A DNA stretch of 64,000 bases from Ciona intestinalis (lineage: Eukaryota > Chordata > Ascidiacea > Phlebobranchia > Cionidae), in NCBI RefSeq assembly GCF_000224145.3, contig NC_020168.2, positions 1,995,171 through 2,059,170 of the forward strand. Direction: 5' to 3'. Each line of letters starts with the position of its first letter. The stretch's first letter is position 1. Below, piece by piece: positions 10,022 to 21,196 of this stretch. The notes beneath the pieces are model-generated. The model was not told where the DNA came from. It did not search any database and worked only from the letters and a program-made list of their open reading frames with translations. The position numbers were made by a program, and so were the translations under genes.

Positions 10022-13000
10022 ATGCAGTACGCGATTATTACCTTCGCGTTACTTTGTTACGTCACGAGGTCCATCGGCCAGTTCTGCTCTACGAACAATA
10101 TACCTGGTCTAGGTAAGTAAGCTCCTGCAACAAGTTTGGACTGATGGAAACTAATCGAAACACAAAATAAAATAACAAAATAGTGGACATTACTTTAGAA
10201 GTAAATATAAATGAAAAGTAGTTAAAACTAATATTGGACAACTCAACTGGGTAATTTCGACCTGCCTTTGTTTTTTTCTCCTCCAAGTTTATTTTATAAT
10301 AATCCTGCGGTTTCCTGGATCATTTTTTCAGCAAATTAAATTACACAGGTGGAGAATGGGTGTGCGACGACGATTGGATGATTTACTCTGACGCTGTACC
10401 TGGTTTATATCAACGGCAAGCTGTCACATTGAAGTGCGGAATAATATTAACAATATATGCAAAAGACTAAATTACCAATGATTTGCGCTTATGCAGTTTA
10501 AGTCACAACTAAATGATAATTTACTAAAAATGGTATAAGGTGGAGTAAGTAAGATGGGTCTTATATTTAATTATAGTTTTCTCGTTCCATTTGGTATACT
10601 AAACATATATATTATCTTTACTGTGACCGCTGTAATAAAGGGCACAATTTTAAACTTGTTACAGACGCTTTGTCTTCCAACTACCACAGTTTTACGCTGT
10701 CAGCTCAATCAAGCTACGCAATAACAATGGTACGAGGGACATCATCGAAACGGAAGTACAATACTGGAACGACACGACATACGAGGAATTTTCTCCTTCA
10801 TCTGGGGAAAATAACTGGATTGATATTGCGGTAGGCTATATGTCATTTTAACCAAAGCTTATGTATTGTGTTAAGTGATTATATTTACGAAAATAATATA
10901 TTCGAGCTTTAACCTTTACGTTATTTGAAATCAGTCTTATTCGGTACGGCAAGAAAGTATGGAGTTCAGCGGATTTTCACGACTTGCTCCTTATTGGAGA
11001 CTCACATTTACACTTAGAAGCGGAAGCAGTTTCCCTTTACCTTCAGATTTTGCCTTCTTCGTAAGAGCAGGTAAAGTGGTAGAAATGTTCAAACAAATGT
11101 AGTACAAAAAAGTAAAAGCAGAGACATAACCGGGACAGCACACACAGTGCAATAAAAACAACGTTTATGTATATTGCTGATTAGCAGAAGTTGATCAATT
11201 ATTACGGTCATACTAAAAACAATTCCAAAACACTGACTTTTTATGTTAACACTTTCCTAACATAGGACTAGCTGCGGTTAATCATCAACTACGAGTAGAG
11301 ATGCCCACATTAAACTTTAGGGCGGCGAAAAGTTTCCAAAATGCGCCTACTGGGAACAGATGCTCCAGAGTAAGGCTATCTTCGTATTATTACTATCATT
11401 CTATCAATAACTTGGATAACTCTAGTCTTATAGTTGTTTCATGGCATACTATAGAAAAATTATCATTATTACAGACATGAGTGTGTGTTGCATAACAGCA
11501 AAAAAACATTCAACGTTTATCAGTGCCTAACAACAGATCATTTTACAAAATGTCAGTATTTTGAAACTCGGGAAAAAAATTAAACATTTTATTTTTATTT
11601 AACTTTCCACGAACATAACCAAAACTATTGGATCCCCTTTTACAATAATTCACTATCATAAATATTCCAATAATCACATATAATCATATGTTATATAGCG
11701 ATAAAATAAAAAAACTAATATTAGGTTGTGAGTCCAGTTCCCCGGGAAATAGTCCAAAAATACAGATTGGATCAAAATTTCTACCGGAAGTTCACCAGCG
11801 CGTACGGTATTCCTATCATGGGAGATAGTATATTGGACAACAGGTACTGTTTACTTTCTGCTGAGTGCGTGGATTTAAATAATGTACAGTAGGTTGGGGT
11901 AACATGGGACATGTTGGCATTCTCTTTTTTCGTCCCATTTGGTATAGTAACCCAAATGAATTTACAGAACTATAGTTGCTGTAGCCCCGCGACACTAATA
12001 GAGTAAAGTGTTCAAAATATGATTAGAAAATATCGGGTCCAGAGAGGCTCACGGAACTAATCTTACCCCACTGTACTATAAGTTTATCATTTCAAATATG
12101 TTTACAGAGCCTTGCAGCGAGCTTGCTACGTGGTGAGGTTCATGCTCGCTGATAGACAAGACATTCGTAACCATATGTACAACAACAATGGCAGAGTGGC
12201 AATAATTGGAAGAAGACAAACTGTGCCCATGGTATGTATTATAGAGTGGGGAAAGACAGGATATTTAGCACATATCGCCCAATATTTTCCAAATATAAAT
12301 GTTATTTGTTTACTACCAATTAAAACGAGAAAATAGAATAAAAAGGTGTCCCATCTTCCCCCACCCTACTATATATTAAAACACACAAGGAGTAATTTAA
12401 CGATATGCACAGCAGGCCTGATTATACCAATTCGAAAACAGCAGACCAGGTAAGACGGGACAGTATAACATTCTTGCTAATTCTGATTACACGTAAATAC
12501 ACCGAAATAATATTAAACTGTTTAAAAATCAAGTTTAAACATTCCCTTGCTTGCTATAGTTTTAAACATGTTACCTACAGAATCATAATATACGAAATAT
12601 TGGTATAGTTTGAATATAATCATCAAATGATGAATGTTATCCTATACAACTGCACATATCAACTTGTATTAACAGAAAATTGGTATTAACTATTGTTAAA
12701 GTTTACATTTTTATACAAACTGGATATTGCTACACTGTTTTTTTCGCGCGATTTTTCTCAAGCCACATATAGTAGGGTAGGGGAAAGATGGAACACCCTT
12801 TCGTTTAGTTTTCTTTTTTCATTTGGTAGTAAACAAAAAACATTCAATGAATTATAAAACCGTATCTTCACGACTTCCACAGACCGTTGTTAATTGTTTA
12901 AAACACGATCAGGATATTTGGATATTATGTGTTAAAGGTGTCCTATCTTCCCCCACTCTACTATAAATAAAAATTGACCCCACTATATAAAAATTGAATG

Positions 13001-15711
13001 CAAATGACTGAATTTCGAATAAATTTTTCATATATTCTTGTAATTATATTAGTATGTTATGTTTGAATAACCCCCGAAGCATAAATTATTGCATTAAAAG
13101 CAAACCTTTCAAAGTTTGACAATAATAAAACTACAAAACCACAATGTGGGGTAAACCGGGACCAAAAAGAAACATCCTGTTGGTGTTTTTGTCACGTAAA
13201 CTTTAAGTATACAACTTTGAAACAGTTTTAATTTTAAACTTTCTATTGTATAGGTACCGGAGATGAGGCAGTTTTATTGGTTCACACGAAGAGCGGCTGG
13301 AGGGACGTATCAAATTCCAGTAAACGTGGGAGCGGAAGAAAATATGTTATGTGAAGCACAAGACGGGTAAAATATAAGTTTGGTATATAGTTACAACACA
13401 TGTAGCCAACGGACTAGAATAGAAATATTTCTAGTAGGCTTGATGCAGCAAGCACATAAACCGGATTTTTACATTTCTGTGTTAATTACGCTATAGTCAA
13501 AACAAGTAAATTTCCATAACACAAATTATTTAATATTCATGTTATTCCTTTTTAAAACTTTTTTAACCCAGAAAAACTATAATCGCAATTCCCAAAATAA
13601 AACCGGTAAAAGTCACAGAAACTATTCTTTAACATCATATACACACAGGTACGCACAAAATCAAGATATTTTCATGCATGAGTTCGCCCACGGTATTCAC
13701 CTTATCGCAGCTTACACGGCAATTCCGAACTTTAACTCAAGATTACAGGGTGCCTTCAACTCGGCCAGAAGAGCCGGTTTATGGTCGAATACATATGCCA
13801 ATACCGATAACCGTGAATATTTCGCAGAAGGTGGGGTTTTTTATGATTCTTAGCGTATAAGCTGCACACATATAGCACATAACAATGAAAGTATCCTTAA
13901 TAAACGTGTACTGCAGTTAAATAATACTGTATATGTGGACTCGCAACTGTGAGGTTGACACTTAATAAACACTTTACGACAATACCATAGCGTTTTAACC
14001 AAATGAAACTACCAACTATGCAGGTGTCCAAGCATTTTTCAATCAGCAGCGCGAAGGTAGGCCGGGCGGGGACGGAATCCAGAATCATGTTAATACAAGA
14101 CAAGAATTACGAGCTCACGACATAAATCTCTTCAGATTGGTTCAAGAGATTTTCCCTTGTAATAGCGCTTCTTACATTCCGAGGTAAATATACGATTGTT
14201 TATAAGCTTATATTTTCCACTTCATAAAGTAGGTTGGGGTAAGACGAGACCTCTTTATTTGAATCGCCTTTTTTAGGGTATTTTAGGGTATATTTAGGGT
14301 ATATTAGGGTATATATTTGATAATAGACGAAAAACCGTTACAGTAGTATTTGATGGTATTCTCATTGTCCAACAAAATGCGCGGCAAAGGCAGTTACTGT
14401 TTTTATATTAAAACTTTAATATAACAAAACCATTGTCAATGTCTATAACATAATAATAGATGGTCAATTTGAATGTTCGCTGAGTTTTTATATTACGGCC
14501 CACATTTTGTAGTTTAGTTTGAATGATTTTGTCTCGTATAATTGATTTTATATGTCTTATAATATGTCTTATAATTGGGGGAAAAAATCTCTATATAACA
14601 TCACGTGTATTTTAATGTATTTCGTTCGATATCAGATAATAAAGGTACGATAGTACTAATTCGTGGTATCACCCCGTCATGTATTTCGTTTATTAAGCAA
14701 TTGGGCAATAAGTACTTAACAACACGTTGTTTTCGCGTAGTTTGTCTTTAGAGGTAAAAGCTCATCTATAGTTTTATATAATTTGCTGATTTTCCTTTGT
14801 ACAAACAATAGGTGTAATGATAGAAACCAACAACGAGGTTTGGCACAGACGCTCCAACTTAACTGTGACGAAGAAGGTGGGAAATATTATCTATTCTTGT
14901 CGTGCGTGTTTTGTATATGACATACACATATGTTTTAAGGTGGTGGGAGTGGAGGAGGAGGAGGAGGAGGAGGAGGAGGAGGAGGAGGTGGAGGAGGAGG
15001 AGGAGGAGGAGGAGGTGGAGGAGGAGGTGGAGGAGGTGGAGGAGGAGGAGGAGGAGGGGGAGGTGGAGGAGGAGGCACAGGTATTTACACATGATTACAA
15101 TTTGTAAGCTTCTATATAGTAGTAGTGAGATCAGTTTTATTGATCTTTAATGAATGCAGGTTCAACCTGTATTGATGATAACAACAACTGTGAGTATTGG
15201 AAAAACCAAGGTGAGTGCCAACGAAACCCGGGGTGGATGCATGTCAACTGCAAGAAGAGTTGCGGAACATGTTCAGGTACTTCCTCACTGGCATGTAAAC
15301 GTGGAATCTAAATAATGCGTTTCCCTAAAGGTACAACTGGAGGTAGTGGCGGTACATGCACTGATAGGAATACCTATTGTCCGAGTTGGGCAAATGACGG
15401 AGAATGCAGTGCTAACCCAAGCTACATGTTGACTTACTGCAGGAAAAGTTGTAAACAGTGTAACGGTGGCACAACAAGTAGGTCTTACCTTCGATAACCA
15501 ATAAATTTACGTTAACACAAGAACTAGCAGTATGTAACAAATAATGTTTTAAAGTTTATAAAAAAAAGTCTAACAAACATTTCATTGAAAATTTAAATCT
15601 GCAGACGGAAATTGCAGAAACAAGGATAGTAGATGCAGAGGATGGCGAAGCTATTGTGGCAACAATCGATATGTTGACAGAAATTGCAAACAAACCTGCG
15701 AAACTTGTTAA
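10022..15711 (+). CDS. Secreted HExxH metallopeptidase with poly-Gly linker and three ShK domains
   Basis: Exons: 10022-10112, 10349-10433, 10665-10830, 10935-11070, 11266-11369, 11725-11843, 12108-12231, (12416-12449), 13254-13366, 13649-13830, 14024-14183, 14812-14876, 14940-15080, 15160-15276, 15331-15477, 15605-15711. About 618-630 aa. Signal peptide MQYAIITFALLCYVTRSIGQ. Zinc motif HEFAHGIH at about 323-330 with a downstream NREYFAEG whose Glu could be the third ligand (gluzincin-like). Upstream VVRFMLADRQDIRN and GRVAIIGRRQT resemble the same domain in secreted animal and microbial proteins. Exon 14940-15080 encodes mostly glycine. Each of the last three exons carries one six-Cys ShK domain (CKKSCGTC, CRKSCKQC, CKQTCETC). 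ShK tails occur on astacins and cnidarian or nematode toxins. The 34-nt exon 12416-12449 is supported by family similarity (PDYTNSKTADQ) but is one base out of phase. Skipping it restores the frame. Confidence 0.85.
10530..10650. mobile_element. Partial TAGTAGGG MITE in intron 2
   Basis: TATAAGGTGGAGTAAGTAAG start and TCGTTCCATTTGGTATACTAAAC interior only; the right half is unrecognisable. Confidence 0.4.
11885..12080. mobile_element. TAGTAGGG MITE copy in intron 6
   Basis: Tips TACAGTAGGTTGGGGTAAC and ATCTTACCCCACTGTACTA with a typical ~195-bp length. Interior diverged. Ends 28 bp before the next exon. Confidence 0.65.
12238..12373. mobile_element. Deleted TAGTAGGG MITE directly after exon 7
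   Basis: Starts ATTATAGAGTGGGGAAAG only a few bases after the exon 7 donor and ends ATCTTCCCCCACCCTACTAT about 40 bp before the small exon at 12416. It fills nearly the whole intron. Confidence 0.6.
12768..12965. mobile_element. Complete TAGTAGGG MITE (198 bp)
   Basis: Ends TATAGTAGGGTAGGGG and CCCCCACTCTACTATA are inverted repeats of about 28 bp. The interior has AGTAAACAAAAAACATTC, TTATAAAACCGTATC and AACACGATCAGG. The element probably targets TA. Used here as the reference copy for the family. Confidence 0.8.
14225..14720. mobile_element. Long MITE relative, partial
   Basis: Starts AAGTAGGTTGGGGTAAGACG and contains ATGCGCGGCAAAG and GATAGTACTAATTCGTGGTA, shared with 7945-8464 and 58127-58920. 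A TTAGGGTATA microsatellite (about 14272-14315) is inserted near the left tip. The right tip is not clear. Confidence 0.5.
14940..15080. repeat. GGA/GGT trinucleotide microsatellite inside an exon
   Basis: A run of GGA codons with interspersed GGT lies almost exactly within one exon of the metallopeptidase gene (acceptor at 14938-14939, donor at 15081). In the coding phase it reads GGGSGGG... as a glycine linker of about 45 residues. The Glu-rich, Arg-rich and Leu-rich frames over it are shadows. Confidence 0.85.
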
Positions 15712-16673
15712 CATTATTCGTGAACTCTATAACCATGTATATATGTATATACGTAATATAATATTCGTTATATATTTTCGTGGTTTCGCCGGCAATGCCC
15801 AAAGGGGTGAAACGTTGGTATGGAACTAACGGATAGTTGCAAAGCCATTAGTTAAACATTTCTGCAAATTGTACTTTTGTGATAAAAGCTCGGTCTTGGG
15901 TGGCGCAGCATGTTCGTATCTTGGCCGACCGATGTGAAACCATCGGAGCATGCAGTCACGTGATAGTATTGTCATCAGCAGACAAAGTACCGTTCCGAAA
16001 ACCGCCCCGCGGCAGCGAAGTGAGAAGAATCGCAAAAGTATAACAATACAGTGCTTATCCACTTGTCTGCTATGTCTTAAGTTGTGTGTAGTACTGATGG
16101 CGCGTCTAATTCCATTAGCTAGAGTCACTGATACTGCTTTAAGTTGGAGCTTTACTTTATGATAACGGAGTGAGAATGCCAAACAGTTATGTGTACTGTG
16201 TTGACACTGGTAAAAAAAAAGTGATATCGGCAGCCAGACCTTTTCGAGAGGTAAGAAACAGACAACAGGAAACGGCTAAGTTTTAATGATCAGGTTTTAC
16301 ATATTTGTGACTCGGACAACGACTGGGATATGTATGTTTGACTTTGGTTATTGGACATCATGTTGCGTGTAAGATAGAAACTAGGTCAAACATTGAACAA
16401 TGGGTTGTATAATCAGTGTTTGCGCATTCGCCGCAAGTCTTTGTGTGTGCTTATTTCGACACAGAATAAAGATGAAACCCATTTGCCAGGGACGGATTGC
16501 ATTTAGGTCTAGAATTCTTTACAATTACAGGAACTAAACAAAAAGTTTTGGATAAAAAGAAAAAAAAATACAGAATGAATGAGAGATACAAAAATCAAAA
16601 AGTCAAAGAGAACAGTGCGTCGGCAGTCAGAGCTTTAACAGGCTTAAAATTCGCGACTTCATTTAAACATATG
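15712..16673. other. Intergenic between metallopeptidase and LRR-Ig genes
   Basis: Holds CCCAAAGGGGTGAAACGTTGG at about 15798-15818, which resembles the stem II/GAAAC part of hammerhead ribozymes found at the ends of Penelope-like elements, although the CTGATGA box is not intact. A 118-codon reverse frame at 15826-16182 has no recognisable domain. No gene supported. Confidence 0.35.
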
Positions 16674-16861
16674 TAGTATAGGGCGGGGTAAAATAGGAGA
16701 TGCTTTCACTTTTTTGTGTCCCATTTTGTAGTAAGCAAAGAATATTTACAAAGTTATATATAAAACTTCGCCTCTCTAAAATGGCGTTGTTAATTTTTCA
16801 AAATACGTTCAGAAGATAGGATTTAGGTGCTTAAGGTATACCATTTTACCCCACAGTACTA
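16674..16861. mobile_element. TAGTAGGG MITE abutting the LRR-Ig gene
   Basis: Tips TAGTATAGGGCGGGG and TTTTACCCCACAGTACTA; interior AGTAAGCAAAGAATATTTAC. It ends 22 bp before the first in-frame ATG and 52 bp before the likelier start at 16914, so it must lie in the 5' UTR or core promoter. Confidence 0.65.
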
Positions 16862-16883
16862 AAACCTAAACCTATAAGTAGTA

Positions 16884-19800
16884 ATGCTATATTTTAAATT
16901 ACTTGACAGAAGCATGGTAGTTTTAAAGATTCTTATTTTGTGTTTGCCTGTGGTATACTCTGCGCACACAAATGCGGTTTCGCCTTGCGATGGAATCACG
17001 AATTGTTTATGTTCGTCATCAGCAGTAAACTGCACTGGTGCTGGTCTAACATCACTCCCCCCAACAATTAATGCGGGAAAACTATATTATTATTTTGAAG
17101 AAAATCAACTCAAAACTTTGAACAAAAACACATTTCGTCACTTCATCAAAGCCAAACATATAAATGCGGGGAAAAATCGTATCAGCCATTTAGGACCGAA
17201 GACCTTCAACCACAACAAATTATTGTCCCAACTATATCTTGATAATAACAGGATTACAAGCCTACCAGCAACATTGTTTACCAACAACCACAATCTCACG
17301 TTGTTTTCTGCAAACTTTAACAACATTACGTCAATTAGCTCCGGCTTGTTTAAGAACTGTCCACTGTTATCTTATATCAGCATTACTAATAACCAGCTAG
17401 CTGCAATTGCCCCAGATGCCTTCACTACTAACCTGGTGCTCAGCAGATTGTTATTGGAAGTTAATCATCTCACGACTCCAATGTGGTAATTAACTTCTTT
17501 TCACTTCATGCTATCTGTATCTAAACAGTTTCGAAATATATAATCGTAGCCCTGGGCTCTAAAACAGCATGTTTAATTGTATGAGTTTTATTTGCTGAAA
17601 TATGGGTGCTAGTATCCCATTTTACCCCGTATTACCATATATTAGCGTTTTCCCCACCAAAAAAGTTCGAAAAAATTTTACGACACTGCAGCCTTGGTAG
17701 GACAGTACACTTTTCATTACAGTTTATTATAGTAGGGTGGGGGAAGGTGGGACATCTTTAGCACATAATATTTAAATATCCTGATCGTGTTTTAAACAAT
17801 TAACACCGGTCTATGAGAGTCGTGAGGATACAATTTTATAATTCTTTAAATGTTCATTGTTTACTACTAAATGGGACGTGAAAATAGAATGAAAAGGTGT
17901 CCCATCTTCCCCCACCCTACTATAACACATTTAGTTAACGATATTAACATAATGTTCTTTCAGGCAATGGATCGACCATCTGAAACATTCGGAAACATTT
18001 GAAATTTATTTGGATAGAAACCCTTGGATATGTGACTGCAGGATGAAACAGTTTAAGATTGAAGTGGAGACACACAGTTGGTATCAACGGTGAGCAACAC
18101 TGGATTATTTATATACAGCTTATAGTTCATGTCTCAACCACAACAGAACACACCCAGTTAATTAAGACTGACGTATGAATGAATGTAAATTACTTTATTC
18201 TCGCGTGGCCAGAAAACGACTGTTTCATACATTTCATACATGTCGTGTCAGCTCACGAGTTACCAAGTAGGTTACTTTGTAGATGATTATTTTTTGGGGG
18301 ACTCTTATATATTTTTTATGTGTAGCTGATAATTTGGACAACCCATTAGTGACCACCGAGTTGGAGCAATTACCGTAAAGTGTCTTGCTCAAGCCCGTAT
18401 ATAACCAGAATGGTAGCAGCATCGAAGGGCCTTGAAACCATTACCTCTGGGTTAGTGGCAGGCGCGCTAACCAACTGTGCAACGGAGGCGGTATATATAT
18501 TTTCACCATAGAATCTTAACTTACAGAGTTAGTGTAAGTTAGTATTCTATGCATTCACTACTGAGTACACAGATATTTATCGAATATATTTTAATAAAGT
18601 ATTCCTTCCAAATATCCTGATTCTTGCACAACTAACTACGTATTTTCTATATTTCCAATCGATTATATTTTTAGAGCAGAAACACCAAAGAGCGGTAAGA
18701 AGGGAATTGCGTCACATGTACGGTGTTCAGCACCCCCAAACCATGCCAGCATGAACATTGAAGCTGTAGATTCGTTAAGTTTAACTTGCGAATCACCGAC
18801 TATTTTAACCAACACCAGCGTTCTGCTTGCTGAGGGCAAACCGGGAGTAGTTACGTGTTCAGCAACTGGAATTCCCGTCCCGCAAGTCTGGTTTGCTGAT
18901 GAGACTGGGCGAAATGTAACAGATCCGCATCCAGGTACGAGGCCATGTTGACCATTTCAAACTTTTTTATATTTTTAAACAATAATATCACGTTAATCTA
19001 TATTAGCGTACCCAATTGGACCCGGGAAATATAATCTTACAATGTACAAGACAGCAAAGCTCCGAGTAAGCACGTATTATACTAATTAGAATAATATTTA
19101 TTATACGGTACCCCTTTACTACAACGGTCGACTAAGCTAGATTAAAGACAAAGTAACCAACAAAGCGGTTTTCAGTTGCTATTGGTGACTGTGGAGCAGT
19201 AGGTAGAATACATTTATACAGTACTGTGGGGAAAGATGGGTCACCTTTAGCATATAATATCCACGTATCCTGATGGTGTTTCAAACAATTAACAACGGTC
19301 AATGGGGGAGTCGTGAGGATGCGGTTTTATAATTTTTTAATGTTTTTTTTAGTGGGAGCGAAAAAATAGAATAAATAAGTGTCCCATATTACCCCACCCT
19401 ACTATACAAGTATTCATGAAGACTTATGATGTATAGCCTATGAGGACTGAGTGATTGGTAAAGAATATGTATAAATATGCTGTGTATACACCTTATGTAT
19501 GTGTTGACTTGTAAACTTACACTGGTTAACCTTGTCGTCGCTTAAACACGCTTGTTCTCGTGAATTTGGATAATCTTAATCACGCGGTAATTAGGTAATG
19601 TTAGAAGTTAATATTAATCATATAATGTTTAATTAAAAATAATGTTTCAATCACGATAAATAATAATAAGGTAAAGGAGTAGTACTTTTAATGCGTCCCA
19701 ACTTGAATGATAATAGTTTGATACTGGCGTCAATCGTTGTGTGGATTTCTATTACCCGAACACCACACCACGTATTCCCAAATTCCAAGACAGTGTAACC

Positions 19801-20855
19801 CATAACCACATACTTTACTGGTTACGGAAGCGTTTTACTTACTGATTACTCACTAATTGGACAATTTTATACACCATGGTTTAAATGACTAAGCTTAGTT
19901 AGAAATATTTCACCGAGTGGAATCAATTAATTAAAGTTTAAGGTACATTTTGAATTAAACACTCTTAAAAAAACAGTAAGTTAATTGTTAATTACTCGCC
20001 AATTATGCGCGGTTTTAAATCTGAGAACCAAATTAACTTTTATGAATTTATGAATATATATTTGATTTTAATCAAGAGAATAAATGTAAGAATTAAGCAT
20101 TGAGAAATGTGGAAAAATCATGACAAAGAACAAAAATAAGACCAACTGCTCGACGTAACGAGACTATATTATATAATACCACCATGTGCTCTAAAAAAGC
20201 CTGGCACTGATGCATGCCAATTCTGTATGATACAGTGTTTTATATCATAATAACAACTACTATTTTGTTTTGCTTAAAGGAGTGGGGAACATGACTTTCA
20301 ATTCGGTTTTAACTGACGAAGCTGGGCTATATTCTTGTTTCGCTTCTGGTTGGAACAGTTCAGGAACATGGACTCTAAAATCGACTCCTGTGACTGTGAT
20401 TGTAAAATCCAAGCCAGCAGCTGGATTGAGTAAGCTTTATTTGTGATATTCTGAAAGTTATAAACATGTTTGTTATTCCTCAACTTTATATTTGACATAG
20501 TATATCAGTTTACGATAGCTATCATTGTCGAAATGCAGCTACAGCCTTTAAATCTATTCAATTCGCAGATATAAAACAGAACAACTAAACTATCTTCTTT
20601 GCAGTTATAACACTTGCTTTCATATTGCCGGCTCTTGTCATCGTTGGGATTGTTGTATTTATTCGGCAAAGGCATAAGCGTCGAGATGGATACGGTTCGC
20701 TCACAAATGAGAACGGCGCTTCTGCACGTTACGATCACTTAAACGACGCAGATGTGACTTCAGCCACAGTATTACGCGATAGCTCCGACGACGAAATGGA
20801 CGAACTGGTGAGCTACGCCAAAGATACCGCAGACGAAAGAGAAGTACTGGTATAG
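16884..20855 (+). CDS. LRR-Ig type I transmembrane protein
   Basis: Exons: 16884-17485, 17964-18089, 18675-18934, 19007-19065, 20280-20429, 20605-20855. About 480 aa. The start at 16914 (MVVLKILILCLPVVYSA signal peptide) is likelier than 16884. Then come a cysteine N-cap (CDGITNCLCSSSAVNC), about five leucine-rich repeats (LLSQLYLDNNRITSLP type), an LRRCT cap (NPWICDCRM), one Ig domain (GVVTCSATGIPVPQVWF to DEAGLYSCFASG), a membrane segment (ITLAFILPALVIVGIVVFI), a basic stop-transfer (RQRHKRR) and an acidic tail with YGSL and tyrosines. This is the layout of neuronal and adhesion LRR-Ig receptors; ligand unknown. The junction 19065 to 20280 is out of phase by one base. An exon is missing, or the alternatives (donor after 19073, acceptor at about 20234) are used. 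Confidence 0.85.
17530..17643. mobile_element. Partial TAGTAGGG MITE in intron 1
   Basis: Right half only: ATATAATCGTAGCCC to TCCCATTTTACCCCGTATTA. Left tip absent. Confidence 0.4.
17728..17924. mobile_element. Complete TAGTAGGG MITE (197 bp) in intron 1
   Basis: TATAGTAGGGTGGGGG and CCCCCACCCTACTATA tips, with interior ATCCTGATCGTGTTTTAAAC in reverse orientation to 12768-12965. Near-perfect tips suggest a fairly recent insertion. Ends 39 bp before exon 2. Confidence 0.8.
18174..18492 (-). mobile_element. tRNA-headed SINE
   Basis: Read on the minus strand it starts with a tRNA-like head (GTTGCACAGTTGGTTAGCGC A-box region, then GGTTTCAAGGC B-box region). It continues with a GAGCAAGACACTTxACGG core and ends with a GGCCACGCGAGAATAAAG segment and an ATTCATTCAT tail. 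The same unit appears at 36196-36510. Confidence 0.7.
19215..19406. mobile_element. TAGTAGGG MITE in intron 4
   Basis: Tips TATACAGTACTGTGGGGAAAG and CCCCACCCTACTATA; interior TATCCTGATGGTGTTTCAAAC. Full length, moderately diverged. Confidence 0.7.
19495..20095. repeat. Dispersed repeat shared with 35195-35530
   Basis: Blocks such as GTGAATTTGGATAA, AGGTAATGTTAGAAGTTAAT and GGTTTTAAATCTGA occur in the same order at 35195-35530. No coding capacity. It occupies most of the longest intron of the LRR-Ig gene. Confidence 0.5.
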
Positions 20856-21196
20856 CGATACCCAATGACAAGACAAATATCTACGGGAAAGATTTGCGCC
20901 TATTTCAATATGGCATGTGCAGTATAGTAATATGACTAAGTTGGAGCTATATATATTATTTTGCTTATATTTTTGTAAAAAAAAACGCTTTTGCTTTTGA
21001 TACTCTGCTGTTGCTTTGATTATTATTAAAATATACCGGCTGGACTTTTAAATTAATGATAGCAAAAGATAAGCCATACTAGCTATACTTGTATGCTGGA
21101 GATTCAGAGCTCAACTTGGTCTCCGTTTCTCAAGAGCTTTTCCTTGGTGTTCCTTTATCAAGAAAACAGTAAATACTTTTTATTGTAAAGTGAACG
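20856..21196. other. Convergent gap between LRR-Ig and B4GAT1 genes
   Basis: The two genes end tail to tail here. Nothing but presumed 3' UTRs is seen. The tandem TTTGCTTTTGATACTC and GTTGCTTTGATTATTATT runs are low complexity. Confidence 0.4.

Noticed and set aside
14817-15150. Glu-rich, Arg-rich and Leu-rich frames over the GGA repeat
   Set aside because: The exon phases fix the glycine frame; the others are shadows.
15826-16182. 118-codon reverse frame between two genes
   Set aside because: No recognisable domain; hydrophobic and Arg-rich segments mix without pattern, and no splice context.
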